From positions 62,001 through 126,000 of the forward strand of contig JBKBRB010000001.1 in the NCBI GenBank assembly GCA_046292465.1: a DNA stretch of 64,000 nt, written 5' to 3'. Positions 26,614 through 35,745 of this stretch are shown here, in pieces. Source of the stretch: JANWWM01 sp046292465. GTDB lineage: Bacteria; Bacteroidota; Chlorobiia; Chlorobiales; Thermochlorobacteraceae. The notes under the pieces were generated by a model, which was not told where the DNA came from, searched no databases, and worked only from the letters and a program-made list of their open reading frames with translations. Both the position numbers and the translations under genes were made by a program. Position 1 is the first letter of the stretch. Each line of letters begins with the position of its first letter.

Positions 26614-26641
26614 TTGAAAGAAAGATGTATTTGCGTAATAT
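26614..26641 (+). promoter_or_regulatory. possible sigma-70-like promoter for folB
   Basis: TTGAAA at 26614-26619 and TAATAT at 26636-26641 are 16 bases apart, about 75 bases before the folB start. The match to consensus is good, but promoters in this phylum can differ, so this is tentative. Confidence 0.35.
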
Positions 26642-26715
26642 GCAGACTTGAAAAGTACAAACAAAGACACACCGAAGTGCGTGTCGCAAAAATCGCATTT
26701 GAGTTGGAAAATTCA

Positions 26716-27084
26716 ATGAAGCAAAAAAGTTATGTGCGCTTAATGAACGCCGTGTTTTACGCCCATCATGGCGTCTATCAAGCTGAGCACCAAGTTGGGG
26801 CGCGCTACGAAGTCGACGCCGAATTAGCGCTTGATTTCACTGAAGCTGGCGCGACCGATAAACTTGCCAAAACGGTGGACTACGAAAAGGTCTACGCCAA
26901 AATCAAAGAAGCCTTGACGGGCAAGAAGTTCTATCTCATTGAAGCCGTTGCGAAAACGATTGCCGATGAATTATTGCAAGATTTCGAGGAAATAGAATCG
27001 GTGAGAATTCGCGTGCGCAAACGCAATCCGCCTGTTGGCGGCGTGTGCGATTATGCTGAAGCTGATTACATTGTCGAGCGATGA
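26716..27084 (+). CDS. folB: FolB, dihydroneopterin aldolase
   Basis: FolB converts dihydroneopterin to 6-hydroxymethyl-dihydropterin and glycolaldehyde in folate synthesis. The 122 residues show VRLMNAVFYAHHGVYQAEHQVG, where the conserved segment is FYAHHGVY, then VDYEKVY and a C-terminal RVRKRNPPVGGVCDYAE with the family's K-P signature. I chose ATG at 26716 (MKQKSYVRL). The frame is open further upstream through the divergent promoter region, which has no family sequence. It overlaps folK by ATGA. Confidence 0.9.
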   Translation: MKQKSYVRLMNAVFYAHHGVYQAEHQVGARYEVDAELALDFTEAGATDKLAKTVDYEKVYAKIKEALTGKKFYLIEAVAKTIADELLQDFEEIESVRIRVRKRNPPVGGVCDYAEADYIVER

Positions 27085-27593
27085 GTGTGGTGTATATCGG
27101 TCTCGGCTCAAATCTTGGTAAGCGAGGCAAGATGCTTCAGCAAGCTGTTGAGTGTCTGACGCAACTGCCGAAAACGCAAGTTGTGGCAACATCGAGCGTC
27201 TATGAATCGCCGCCGATTGATATGTCCGAACAAAATCACTTCTTGAATGCCGTCTGTAAAATCACGACGGAGTTGTCGCCAAAAACATTGCTCAACGCCC
27301 TCAAAGAAATTGAACGCAAACTCGGCAGACCTGAACGCTACGCTCGGTGGTCGCCAAGACCGATTGACCTTGACATTTTATTTTACGACAACCAAGTGCT
27401 CAATCAAGACGGCTTAATCATTCCACATTCGGAAATTCCAAACCGAAAGTTCGTGCTTCTGCCAATGCTTGAACTGGACGATTATTTACACCCTGTTTTG
27501 AAAAAGCATCTGTCAACTTTGCTGGCGGAAACAAACGATGTCTCGGTCGTCTTAAAAACGAAAATCTCTATCGCAATACAACAAGAAAACTAA
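27081..27593 (+). CDS. folK: FolK, HPPK (2-amino-4-hydroxy-6-hydroxymethyldihydropteridine pyrophosphokinase)
   Basis: FolK transfers pyrophosphate from ATP to the FolB product. The 170-residue protein starts VVYIGLGSNLGKRGKML and has SSVYESPPI, FLNAVCKI, and the active-site block RWSPRPIDLDILFYDN with IPHSEIPNRKFVLLPM. Start and stop fit a two-gene folate unit with folB. The typical length and all key motifs are present. Confidence 0.94.
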   Translation: MSVVYIGLGSNLGKRGKMLQQAVECLTQLPKTQVVATSSVYESPPIDMSEQNHFLNAVCKITTELSPKTLLNALKEIERKLGRPERYARWSPRPIDLDILFYDNQVLNQDGLIIPHSEIPNRKFVLLPMLELDDYLHPVLKKHLSTLLAETNDVSVVLKTKISIAIQQEN

Positions 27594-27602
27594 CAGTGTA
27601 AA

Positions 27603-28919
27603 ATGGTGCAAAAGAAATCGCTACCCTTACATATCCAAATTTTCATCGGGCTATTTGTCGGACTTGTGGTAGGGCTTGCCGTTAATTTTTTCGCGCCACA
27701 AAGCGAAACAGTGAAATGGCTCGCTTCAAATGTGGCTTACCCAATCGGGCAGGTTTTTTTGCGACTGATTTTTATGGTGATTATCCCGCTGATTTTTTCA
27801 GCGATTGTGTTGGGCGTGTCGGACTTGGGCGATGTGGGGCGCATTGGGCGCATTGGGCTAAAAACTTTGCTCTTTACGGTTGTCATTACAGGGCTTGGTG
27901 TGGTAATGGGGGTTGTTTTGGTCAATCTTTTTAAGCCGGGCGAGGGAATTGCGGAAGAAAGCCGACAAGCCTTGATGTCGACCTTGCAAGGCAATCAAAA
28001 TGTGGGCGCAATTCTCTCCAACGCACAGCAGACGAAATCCGCCGCTCAAACGCTTCTCGATTTCATTCCACGCAATCCGTTCGTCGATGCAACCTTTGCT
28101 TTCGACCCAAGCTACCAAGGCGGCGGACTGTTAGCGATTATGTTCTTCGCGCTCATTTTCGGAATTGCGATGGCTCTTTGTGAGAAGGCGCGCACCGAGC
28201 CACTGACAAAAGTCTTTCAAGGCTTATACGATGTGGTAATGAAGATTATCAGTTTCGCCATGCGCCTTGCACCGTTTGGCGTTGCAGCATTGATTTTTTC
28301 TGCTGCCTCTCAACTCGGCTTTCAGATTGTTGCAACGCTTGGCATGTATGTGTTCGTTGTGATGCTGGCGCTATGTATTCATCAATTCATCACATATGGA
28401 TTGATTCTGCAATTTTTCGTCAAGCGCAATCCGATTGAATTTTTCAAAAACATTTGGGAAGTGATTTTAACGGCGTTCTCGACAAGTTCGTCGAATGCAA
28501 CACTGCCGACTGCTATTCGCGTAACCGCTGAACAACTGAAGATCAATCAAGATATTACGAACTTTGTGTTAACAGTCGGCTCAACGGCAAATCAAAATGG
28601 AACAGCACTTTACGAGGGAATAACGGTGCTTTTTTTGGCGCAGTTTTACGGCGTAGATTTATCGTTGGCACAACAAGTCTCTGTGGTGCTGCTCTCGATT
28701 TTGGCAGGCGTAGGAACGGCGGGCGTTCCTGGCGGCTCGCTACCGCTGGTAGTGCTGGTGCTTCAAACGATTGGTGTGCCTGCCGAAGGCATTGGGATTA
28801 TTTTGGGTGTGGATAGAGTGCTCGATATGAGTCGAACCGTTGTGAATGTTACAGGTGATATTACACTTGCGGCTTGGGTCGAGGCGTCCGAGCCAATAGC
28901 CGTGAAAGCCGATGCATAA
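27603..28919 (+). CDS. dicarboxylate/amino-acid:cation symporter (DAACS family)
   Basis: This 438-residue inner-membrane protein has about eight helices plus the two re-entrant loops of the GltP/DctA family. Signature pieces are SSSNATLPTAI (hairpin 1), TANQNGTALYE in helix 7, GVPGGSLPLVV (hairpin 2) and DRVLDMSRTVVNVTGD in helix 8. It takes up glutamate/aspartate or C4-dicarboxylates with H+ or Na+. Arginine in RTVVNV is common to both substrate groups, so the substrate is undecided. It starts nine bases after folK, but a functional link is not apparent. Confidence 0.92.
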   Translation: MVQKKSLPLHIQIFIGLFVGLVVGLAVNFFAPQSETVKWLASNVAYPIGQVFLRLIFMVIIPLIFSAIVLGVSDLGDVGRIGRIGLKTLLFTVVITGLGVVMGVVLVNLFKPGEGIAEESRQALMSTLQGNQNVGAILSNAQQTKSAAQTLLDFIPRNPFVDATFAFDPSYQGGGLLAIMFFALIFGIAMALCEKARTEPLTKVFQGLYDVVMKIISFAMRLAPFGVAALIFSAASQLGFQIVATLGMYVFVVMLALCIHQFITYGLILQFFVKRNPIEFFKNIWEVILTAFSTSSSNATLPTAIRVTAEQLKINQDITNFVLTVGSTANQNGTALYEGITVLFLAQFYGVDLSLAQQVSVVLLSILAGVGTAGVPGGSLPLVVLVLQTIGVPAEGIGIILGVDRVLDMSRTVVNVTGDITLAAWVEASEPIAVKADA

Positions 28920-28969
28920 TTTCCCTATGCCATGCCACAATTCATTTAACCAACAAAGAAATAGAAGTA

Positions 28970-29884
28970 ATGTATAGACGCGTTCTCATCATTGGTGCAA
29001 ATGGACTTGTCGGACAAAAACTGACCGAAATTTTTTCAACCGACCGCAGTTTTGACTTGCTCATTGCTGCGCGCCAGAGCGAAGCCTACAACAAAGCCGC
29101 CAGTTTCGGTTATGTGCAACTCGACGCAAGCCATCTTGCATCGGTTAAAGAACTCGTTTGGAATTTCTCGCCCGAAGTCATTATCAACGCTGCTGCCTAC
29201 ACCGATGTCGACGGCTGTGAGCGCGAAAAAGAACTGTCCTGGAAAGCCAATGTTACAGCGGTGGAAAACTTGGTTACTGCCTCGCGATTAGTGGGTGCAC
29301 GCGTGGTTCACATTTCCACTGACTATGTCTTTGATGGCAAGGCTGGTCCTTATGACGAAACCGCCACGCCGAATCCGCTTTCCTACTATGGCAAGGAAAA
29401 ACTCGCCTCTGAAAACGCTGTGCGTGCGTCAGGCGAAAATTGGGCGATTGTACGCACAATGGTCGTTTATGGCGTTGCAGAAAAAGTGAAAAAAAACTTT
29501 GCGATATGGCTTGCGCAGGAGTTGAAAAAAGGCAATAAGGTCAATATCGTCTGCGACCAATTTGGCAATACAACATTAGCCGATGATTTAGCACGTGGCA
29601 TTTATGAACTTGTCCGACAAAACAAGCGCGGACTCTATCACATTGCCGGTTCAGATATTCTCTCGCGATTTGAATTTGCGCGCAAACTTGCCGATGAATT
29701 CGGGTTCGACAAATCGCTCATTCGTCCAATCAAGACTGCCGAACTCAATCAACTTGCGATGCGTCCGTTGCAATCAGGCTTGATTACCTTGAAAGCACAA
29801 GCCGAACTTGGAATAACATTTCTCTCGAGCGATGAATCGCTGAAAAAATTCAAACAGCAGTTTTTAGAAAGCGCGTGGGCGTAA
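28970..29884 (+). CDS. rmlD: RmlD-like dTDP-4-dehydrorhamnose reductase (SDR family)
   Basis: The 304-residue product has the N-terminal nucleotide loop LIIGANGLVGQKL, INAAAYTDVDGCE, the STDYVFDGKAGPYDE segment and the catalytic YGKEK motif with Tyr and Lys. These match RmlD, which makes dTDP-L-rhamnose for surface polysaccharides, though related sugar-nucleotide reductases share them. No rmlA/B/C are nearby, which lowers certainty on the exact substrate. I chose ATG at 28970 (MYRRVLIIGANG). A bidirectional terminator follows. Confidence 0.8.
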   Translation: MYRRVLIIGANGLVGQKLTEIFSTDRSFDLLIAARQSEAYNKAASFGYVQLDASHLASVKELVWNFSPEVIINAAAYTDVDGCEREKELSWKANVTAVENLVTASRLVGARVVHISTDYVFDGKAGPYDETATPNPLSYYGKEKLASENAVRASGENWAIVRTMVVYGVAEKVKKNFAIWLAQELKKGNKVNIVCDQFGNTTLADDLARGIYELVRQNKRGLYHIAGSDILSRFEFARKLADEFGFDKSLIRPIKTAELNQLAMRPLQSGLITLKAQAELGITFLSSDESLKKFKQQFLESAWA

Positions 29885-29904
29885 TAGAGAAGTGTGCAAA
29901 AAAG

Positions 29905-29933
29905 AAAAGGGCGGAGACGGTTTCCGCCCTTTT
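29905..29933. terminator. bidirectional intrinsic terminator between rmlD and susD
   Basis: AAAAGGGCGGA (29905-29915) pairs with TCCGCCCTTTT (29923-29933). T-rich ends are present on both strands, so it serves the convergent rmlD-like and susD-like transcripts. Confidence 0.8.
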
Positions 29934-29963
29934 GCGTTCAATGAAGTGTCTCGATAAAAAAGT

Positions 29964-31283
29964 TTAGGGAATTTCTGAAAGTGGTCTCGGAAAGTTGACG
30001 GCGACCACATCGCCCGTGCGTTCAAGCGGCAACTCGCCTAAGCGGTTGAATCGGCGCATATCAATCCAGCGATGCCCTTCGCAGAAGAGCGAATAGCGGC
30101 GTTCATAGAGCACTTTGTTGATGCCGTCGGTTTCGTCGGCAATGCCGGTGTAGAGGGGAACGCCTGCCGCTTGTCGCACACGATTCAGGTCGGCTAAAGC
30201 ACCTGCAAAGTCGCCTGTTTTAATGCGGGCTTCGGCGCGAAGTAGCAAGAGCTCTTCGTTGCGAATGATAGCAACAGGTGCAGTATTAGACGCATAAACG
30301 CTCACCGCATAGTTTGAACTAACGCCATAGTTGCTCACCGCAGGCGAACGGAAAAAGACTTTCGAGAGCCGTGTATCAGTAGCGGTGTCTTGGTTCTGGC
30401 TGAAAAAGTCGCGTTGTGCGAAAAAGCGCGTTGCCGTTGCGGGTGGTTCAAAAACGGGGTTGAGCAAATCGCCTGCCGCGGTGGAATAAACGTGATAAAC
30501 GCCTATGCGCATGCCCTCGGCGGTATTCACTTCGGTCAGGAACGAGTTTGAGAGTGCTGTCAGACAAGTATCATAATCGCCTGTGTAAGCGGCTGTGCGT
30601 GCGCGCAAGGCACGATTGAAGCGTGCGAAAGTTGTAGGCGTGTCGAAGCCTGCAAATCCGCGCGAGAGGCGGAAGTCAAACGCCGCTCCTTCACTGGTCA
30701 GTGCGGTATAGGCTTCGTCGAGCAGGCGATTGATTTCGGCAAATCCCTCAGCTTTGCTCACAAATGGAAATGCAGCAGGGTTGGGCGAGTAGCCGATTTT
30801 AATGCCGTTCTCATTGGTGAGGTTGAGATTCAAGAGCAACTGATAAGCAATAATCGTTTTGGCAAAGCCTTCAAGTCCCGCACGCTGACCTGCACGCGAA
30901 GCAGGCTCTTGTGCGGCACGAGTCAAGAGGATGCGAGCATTGGCGATGGCGTTGTAGCGAGCGTTCCAAGTGTTGTTGACGAACGGACCGCCGGCATCTA
31001 ATGCACCACCAACATATTCGGACATGTAGCGTGGATCGTCGCCACCAAGGTAATAAGCTTCACGACCAATGAGCGATGTGCCATAAATGTAAAAGCTTAG
31101 CGCGTTGCGCATTGAGCCTTCAGTGCCCGTTACGATACTTTGAATGCTGGCGGTCTCTTCCGATGCCGAGTTCGGATTCGGGAAGTTGCGGTCAGGGCAA
31201 CCGTAAAAAAGCAAGGCAAGCAGAGCAAACGAGAAGCTTGCCGTTAGTCTTTTAAGCGTGAAATGAAGATGTTGGTTTCTCAT
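29964..31283 (-). CDS. SusD/RagB-family outer-membrane lipoprotein
   Basis: The 439-residue product has a signal peptide with a lipobox ending at FYGC (Cys about 29) and SusD-like helical TPR-type organisation. Its C-terminal half shows the family segment RNEELLLLRAEARIKTGDFAGALADLNRVRQ (excerpt LLLRAEARIKTGD) and the late motif YERRYSLFCEGHRWIDMRR. SusD proteins sit on the cell surface and form the lid of a SusC transporter. It lies 38 bases after the susC-like gene in one operon. The ligand is unknown; the adjacent iminopeptidase hints at peptides. Confidence 0.92.
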   Translation of the reverse strand: MRNQHLHFTLKRLTASFSFALLALLFYGCPDRNFPNPNSASEETASIQSIVTGTEGSMRNALSFYIYGTSLIGREAYYLGGDDPRYMSEYVGGALDAGGPFVNNTWNARYNAIANARILLTRAAQEPASRAGQRAGLEGFAKTIIAYQLLLNLNLTNENGIKIGYSPNPAAFPFVSKAEGFAEINRLLDEAYTALTSEGAAFDFRLSRGFAGFDTPTTFARFNRALRARTAAYTGDYDTCLTALSNSFLTEVNTAEGMRIGVYHVYSTAAGDLLNPVFEPPATATRFFAQRDFFSQNQDTATDTRLSKVFFRSPAVSNYGVSSNYAVSVYASNTAPVAIIRNEELLLLRAEARIKTGDFAGALADLNRVRQAAGVPLYTGIADETDGINKVLYERRYSLFCEGHRWIDMRRFNRLGELPLERTGDVVAVNFPRPLSEIP

Positions 31284-31321
31284 AATTGAAAATTCTCCGT
31301 TGTTTAGAGTTCAGTTCAGGC

Positions 31322-34300
31322 TTACAAGCCAAATCCCAAAGTGAGATAATAACTACGTGCTGACGGAAACGGCGTTACATCAACCGAGCGACCGATGGCA
31401 ACGCTGCCGAAGTTGCTCACTTCGGGGTCGTAGCCAGAGTAATCGGTGAAGAGCAAGAGGTTGCGACCGGTGAAACTGACTTTCAGATTGGAGATAAATC
31501 CGCCAAAAATCTTATCGGTTTGGTCGCGATTGAACGTGTAGCTCAAAGTGAGTTCGCGGAGTTTGATGAACGAGCCGTCTTCGACCCATGGCGTTTCGCG
31601 CACGCCGGGATTGTTTGGACTGTTGCCCAAGCGGCGAGCGGTGCGTTCGAGATAAGCAGGTGAGCCCCAGTCTACTGATGTGCCGCCCAAGTCGGTGAGG
31701 AATCGAGTGAGGTTAATCACATCGCCGCCTTTTTTCCATTCCCACAAGAAGTAAAGTTCAAAGCCGCGATAGGCAAGGGTATTGGAGAAGCCCAAAATGA
31801 AGTCAGGCTGTTCGTCGCCGATGATCAAGCCGTTGAACTGTCCGGGTGCCGCATTGGGGTTCGGTGCTTTCGGGTTTGGTCCGAAACTTTGCGAGCCAAC
31901 AATTGAAGTTGGCGAATAGCCTTCACGAATAGTGTAAGCACCGAGCGCAACGCCAAAGCCACCTGTTTGGAAAGCGGGAACGGTCAGTTTGGTGATTTCA
32001 GCACGCGTGCGTGTGAAAACAATCCGTGAGCCCCAAGAAAAGGTAGCCGTGCGAATCGGATTCAAGTTCAAGCCGATTTCAATACCGTTGGTCGACATCT
32101 CGCCGCCGTTCTTGAATTGCAAAGTCGAACCCGATGAAGCAGCAATTTGCGATTCCAGAATAAGCCCTGAAATACCGCGTGTGAAGTAGGTAAATTCAAG
32201 CGATGCCAATCCTTTGGCAAGACCGAAGTCCGCCCCAAACTCGATTTCGGTAACACGTTCAGGCTCAATATTCGGATTGCCAATGCGGGCGGGCAAGCTC
32301 AAGCCGCTCGCGCCACTCACGTTACTGACGCCAAACGTCGTGAACTTCGCAATGGCAGGCGCGAATGTCCCTGCTTGTCCCGCAGAAACACGGAGTTTAG
32401 CGGATTCGACTGTTGAGCGCAAGCCGTCCCAAAAACTCAGTTTGGAAAGCAAGACCGACGCGCCGCCTTTTGGAAAGAGATAGAATTTATCGACGTCGCC
32501 GTTCGCGCTACTTCTATCCATACGAAGCCCGGCGGTCAGGAAGAAAATGCCCGAAATATCCACATCTTCTTGGAAGTAAATCCCTTGGTCGTATTGCTTC
32601 TGAACCGTTTGAAGCTGCTGAATCGAGGCAGCTTGATTGATGTTATCAGATTCTGCTGCCAACCCCCTTGCAAAGACGAGCACGCTGTTGGAATTGCGAT
32701 TTTCAAACTGCACGCCCGCTGATGTGGTCAACGAAAGTCCGCCGTCTTGAAAGCGATGCACCAAACTGGTGTAAAGGTTCGAGAATTGGCTCGGCGTGTT
32801 AGTTCTGATGCTTCGACCAGGCAAGCCTGTGGCTCGCTCGTGAATGGTGTTGAGCGGCGAATAAACTTGATTTACTTGGGTGAAGAAATCTATGCCGCCT
32901 GTTGCGATGAACTTAAGATTATGCCCACCACTTTTAACCAAATCCCAATCAAATTTTCCTGATGCCGTAACACGGTCGACGCGCTCGTTGTTAACCACTT
33001 GGTCGATAATTTCAAAAGGGTTCGAACCGATGTTGTTTGGGTCGGCAAATGTGCCATCAGGTCGGCGACGATAATCGACGAAACTTGGCATAAACGCGGC
33101 GGCATAGCCGATACTGACATTGTTGTTAGAGTTTCCCGTTGCACCTCTATCGGAGCTACTACTCACATAACTTGCCGAACCGTCAATCGTGATATCGTTC
33201 GTAAGGCGATGTGAAACAGAGAGACGCGTGGCATAGCGTCTGTAGCCTGTGTTATTGACAATGCCTTCTTCATTTCTCGCACTGCCGCTGAGGAAAAAGA
33301 GCGTTGAGGCGTTGCCACCGCGCACGCTCACGCTGGTCTCATTGATGAAGCCCGTTCTGCCGTAAAGCTCTTTTTCGTAATCAATGTAAGGAACATTGAA
33401 CGCAGCAGGTGCAGGACTTCCAAACGCTGAGAAAAATCCCGAAGTGTCGGCTTGCCAGTTGCGTGTGCCTTGCTTGCGCAGGAGCGAACTAAATCCAAAC
33501 TGTTGATTAACCTCAATGAGCGTTTTTTCAGCAAGCGTGCCTTGTTTGGTCGTAATCAAAATAACGCCTGCCGCCGCCTTCGCGCCATAAACTGCCGCCG
33601 CGCTTGGACCTTTCAAAACTTGAATATCGGCAATGTCGTTGGGGTTCAGGTCTGCAAGGCGGTTCGTGGGTTGACCTTGTGGGCGCGCGCTACCCACGCC
33701 GGTTGCCGCCGTGAGCGCGTCTAATCCGCCTTGAATTTGGTCGTTGCTGATAATGACGCCATCGACGAAAATAAGCGGTTGCGAATTGCCCACGAGCGTT
33801 GAAACGCCGCGCAAGTTCAAACTAATGCCGCCGCCCGGCGCGCCTGTGTTTTGGCTGATAGAAAGCCCCGCCACTTTGCCTGCAAGAGCTTGCTCTGTGG
33901 TTTGTGCCGGTGCAGGCAAAAGTTCCGATGCGGAAATCGTGCCAATCGCGTTCGGAGAATTTTCCCGCTTAACACCCGTCGCCACACCCGTAACCAACAC
34001 TTCTTCGGCTTTGAGCAAGTCTTCGGTGAGTTTAATCACCAAATCCTCTTTTGAGCCTTCAACTAACACGGTGCGCGGTTTGTAGCCCACAAGCTTGATG
34101 ATGAGCGTGGCTTTTTCGGCTTTCAGGAGCAGGCGGAATTTGCCATTAACATTCGTAACAGCACCCGCACTACGAATTTCCTTCACCTGCACAATCGCGC
34201 CAGGTAAAGGCTCATTCGTTCCCGCGTCAAGCACAGTTCCTGAAACAGTGATTTCTTGGGAATAAAGAGAACAAGGACGCAATGCCAAGAAACATGCGCC

Positions 34301-34330
34301 CAGCAAGAAAAGTCGCAAGATGCTTTTCAT
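31322..34330 (-). CDS. SusC/RagA-family TonB-dependent transporter
   Basis: This 1002-residue outer-membrane transporter has a signal peptide, a carboxypeptidase-like regulatory domain (ITVSGTVLDAGTNEPLPGAI, residues about 25-105), and a plug with ALAGKVAGLSISQNTGAPGG, the SusC-type LRGVSTL, FVDGVIISND and IQVLKGPSAAAVYGAKAAAGV motifs. A large beta-barrel ends in aromatic YYLTLGFGL. It imports bulky substrates using TonB energy together with the SusD partner. I chose ATG at 34330, which gives a proper signal peptide. Transcription starts in the spacer shared with the divergent iminopeptidase. Confidence 0.94.
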   Translation of the reverse strand: MKSILRLFLLGACFLALRPCSLYSQEITVSGTVLDAGTNEPLPGAIVQVKEIRSAGAVTNVNGKFRLLLKAEKATLIIKLVGYKPRTVLVEGSKEDLVIKLTEDLLKAEEVLVTGVATGVKRENSPNAIGTISASELLPAPAQTTEQALAGKVAGLSISQNTGAPGGGISLNLRGVSTLVGNSQPLIFVDGVIISNDQIQGGLDALTAATGVGSARPQGQPTNRLADLNPNDIADIQVLKGPSAAAVYGAKAAAGVILITTKQGTLAEKTLIEVNQQFGFSSLLRKQGTRNWQADTSGFFSAFGSPAPAAFNVPYIDYEKELYGRTGFINETSVSVRGGNASTLFFLSGSARNEEGIVNNTGYRRYATRLSVSHRLTNDITIDGSASYVSSSSDRGATGNSNNNVSIGYAAAFMPSFVDYRRRPDGTFADPNNIGSNPFEIIDQVVNNERVDRVTASGKFDWDLVKSGGHNLKFIATGGIDFFTQVNQVYSPLNTIHERATGLPGRSIRTNTPSQFSNLYTSLVHRFQDGGLSLTTSAGVQFENRNSNSVLVFARGLAAESDNINQAASIQQLQTVQKQYDQGIYFQEDVDISGIFFLTAGLRMDRSSANGDVDKFYLFPKGGASVLLSKLSFWDGLRSTVESAKLRVSAGQAGTFAPAIAKFTTFGVSNVSGASGLSLPARIGNPNIEPERVTEIEFGADFGLAKGLASLEFTYFTRGISGLILESQIAASSGSTLQFKNGGEMSTNGIEIGLNLNPIRTATFSWGSRIVFTRTRAEITKLTVPAFQTGGFGVALGAYTIREGYSPTSIVGSQSFGPNPKAPNPNAAPGQFNGLIIGDEQPDFILGFSNTLAYRGFELYFLWEWKKGGDVINLTRFLTDLGGTSVDWGSPAYLERTARRLGNSPNNPGVRETPWVEDGSFIKLRELTLSYTFNRDQTDKIFGGFISNLKVSFTGRNLLLFTDYSGYDPEVSNFGSVAIGRSVDVTPFPSARSYYLTLGFGL

Positions 34331-34353
34331 AGCTGATGATGTTGTGATGTTAT

Positions 34354-34460
34354 GTTGATAGATAAAAGCAGGCGATTGTTTCGCCGCTGTGCAATAATTA
34401 CAACTTTTTAGAAATAAAAAAAAGCGGTAACCTTGCAAAACACATTTAGCATCTATCAAC
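34354..34460. promoter_or_regulatory. 10-bp inverted repeat in a divergent promoter region
   Basis: GTTGATAGAT at 34354-34363 and its exact complement ATCTATCAAC at 34451-34460 flank the region from which the susC-like gene (-) and the iminopeptidase gene (+) are transcribed. The arms are too far apart for a simple hairpin terminator. They could be paired binding sites for one regulator, or chance. Confidence 0.3.
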
Positions 34461-34483
34461 AATCAACATCTTACACTACAACT

Positions 34484-35518
34484 ATGCTGACACGTATCGC
34501 ATTCGGCGTTTCGTTCTTTTTGCTCTTCGCTTCTTGCAGCTCGCCTGCACCACAAAAGCCCTCAAAACCAACGCAATTCGCGCCTGCACTTTTCGATACA
34601 TCGTCGCTCCAAAACGGCGGCGTGAAAATGATTACGATTGACGGCAAGTATAAAGTGTGGACGAAAAAAATCGGACAAGGCGATATTAAACTCTTGCTCC
34701 TGCACGGCGGACCTGCCATGACGCACGAATACTTCGAATGCTTCGAGAGCATTTCCAAAGACGCCGGCATTGAGATTTACCTCTACGACCAACTCGGCTC
34801 TTATTACTCTGACCAACCCAACGACGACAACCTCTGGACAACCGAACGCTTCGTCGAAGAAGTCGAGCAAGTCCGACAAGCCTTAGGCTTGAACAAGGAT
34901 AACTTTTACCTCTTGGGACATTCGTGGGGCGGCATTTTAGCGATGGAATACGCGCTGAAATATCAACAGCACCTGAAAGGATTGATTATCTCGAACATGA
35001 TGGCAAGCATTCCTGACTACGAGAAATACAACGCTGTGCTCCGAAGCAAAATGCGTCCATCGCTCCTCGATTCGCTCACGAAGTTTGAAGAAAAAGGCGA
35101 TTTCAAAAATCCGATTTACACCCAACTCGTCGAAAAAGAATACTACTCCAAACACGTGCTTCGCATGGCAGAATATCCCGAACCCGTTGCCCGCAGTTTC
35201 AAACACCTTAACGAACACATCTATGTGCTCATGCAAGGACCAAGCGAGTTCAAAGTTGGCGGACGCTTGCTCAAATGGGAAAGAAAAGCCGATTTGAAAA
35301 ACATCACCGTGCCAACGCTCGCTATCGGCGCCGAACACGACACGATGGACCCAAAAGCCATGGAAGAAATCAGCAAAACCGTGCAGAACGGACGCTACCT
35401 CCACTGCCCAAACGGTAGCCACATGGCAATGTGGGACGACCAAGCGCACTACTTCCCCGGCGTCATCAACTTTCTATATGATGTCCACTATGCGCGTTTT
35501 CCTTTGACGAAGAAATGA
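34484..35518 (+). CDS. proline iminopeptidase-like alpha/beta hydrolase (S33), lipoprotein
   Basis: The 344-residue protein has a lipoprotein signal (FFLLFASC, Cys about 18), placing it at a membrane, probably facing the periplasm. The hydrolase domain shows HGGPAMTHEYFE (oxyanion loop), YLYDQLGSYYSD, the nucleophile elbow GHSWGG, the acid in GAEHDTMDP and the catalytic His in PNGSHMAMWDD. This is the order of the S33 proline iminopeptidase/tricorn-factor F1 group, which removes N-terminal residues from short peptides. The divergent susC/susD pair suggests peptide scavenging. I chose ATG at 34484 because it gives the signal peptide. Confidence 0.87.
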   Translation: MLTRIAFGVSFFLLFASCSSPAPQKPSKPTQFAPALFDTSSLQNGGVKMITIDGKYKVWTKKIGQGDIKLLLLHGGPAMTHEYFECFESISKDAGIEIYLYDQLGSYYSDQPNDDNLWTTERFVEEVEQVRQALGLNKDNFYLLGHSWGGILAMEYALKYQQHLKGLIISNMMASIPDYEKYNAVLRSKMRPSLLDSLTKFEEKGDFKNPIYTQLVEKEYYSKHVLRMAEYPEPVARSFKHLNEHIYVLMQGPSEFKVGGRLLKWERKADLKNITVPTLAIGAEHDTMDPKAMEEISKTVQNGRYLHCPNGSHMAMWDDQAHYFPGVINFLYDVHYARFPLTKK

Positions 35519-35540
35519 TGTAACTTTGCTCCGACATTAA

Positions 35541-35706
35541 CGGCTTTTGGTGCCTTGCGTAAAGCAAGGAGAATAGGGAATCGAGTGCAAATCTCGAACT
35601 GTGCCCGCAACTGTAATTCACACTACGCGGCTTCAAGCCACTGACACGTTCGCCCGAACACGTTGGGAAGGTTGAAGCCAATCGGTGATAAGTCAGGAGA
35701 CCTGCC
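35541..35706 (+). ncRNA. cobalamin (AdoCbl) riboswitch
   Basis: The leader carries the conserved blocks in the right order: GGTGCC (35549-35554), GAATAGGGAA (35571-35580), GTGCCCGCAACTGTAA (35601-35616), GCCACTG (35637-35643), TGGGAAGG (35664-35671) and GTCAGGAGACCTGCC (35692-35706). This class binds coenzyme B12 and represses the downstream genes when B12 is plentiful. It sits about 40 bases before the TonB receptor gene and so controls the uptake operon. Confidence 0.96.
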
Positions 35707-35745
35707 AAAAGCATTTTGCAACCAATAGACGACGGGGACTTCGTC

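Noticed and set aside
26401..26715. N-terminal extension of folB
   Set aside because: FolB homologues begin near the ATG at 26716; the extension overlaps the divergent gene and its promoter region.
31322..34330. Polysaccharide utilisation locus
   Set aside because: The SusC/SusD pair is real, but no glycoside hydrolase, lyase or hybrid sensor is nearby, so a glycan locus cannot be claimed.
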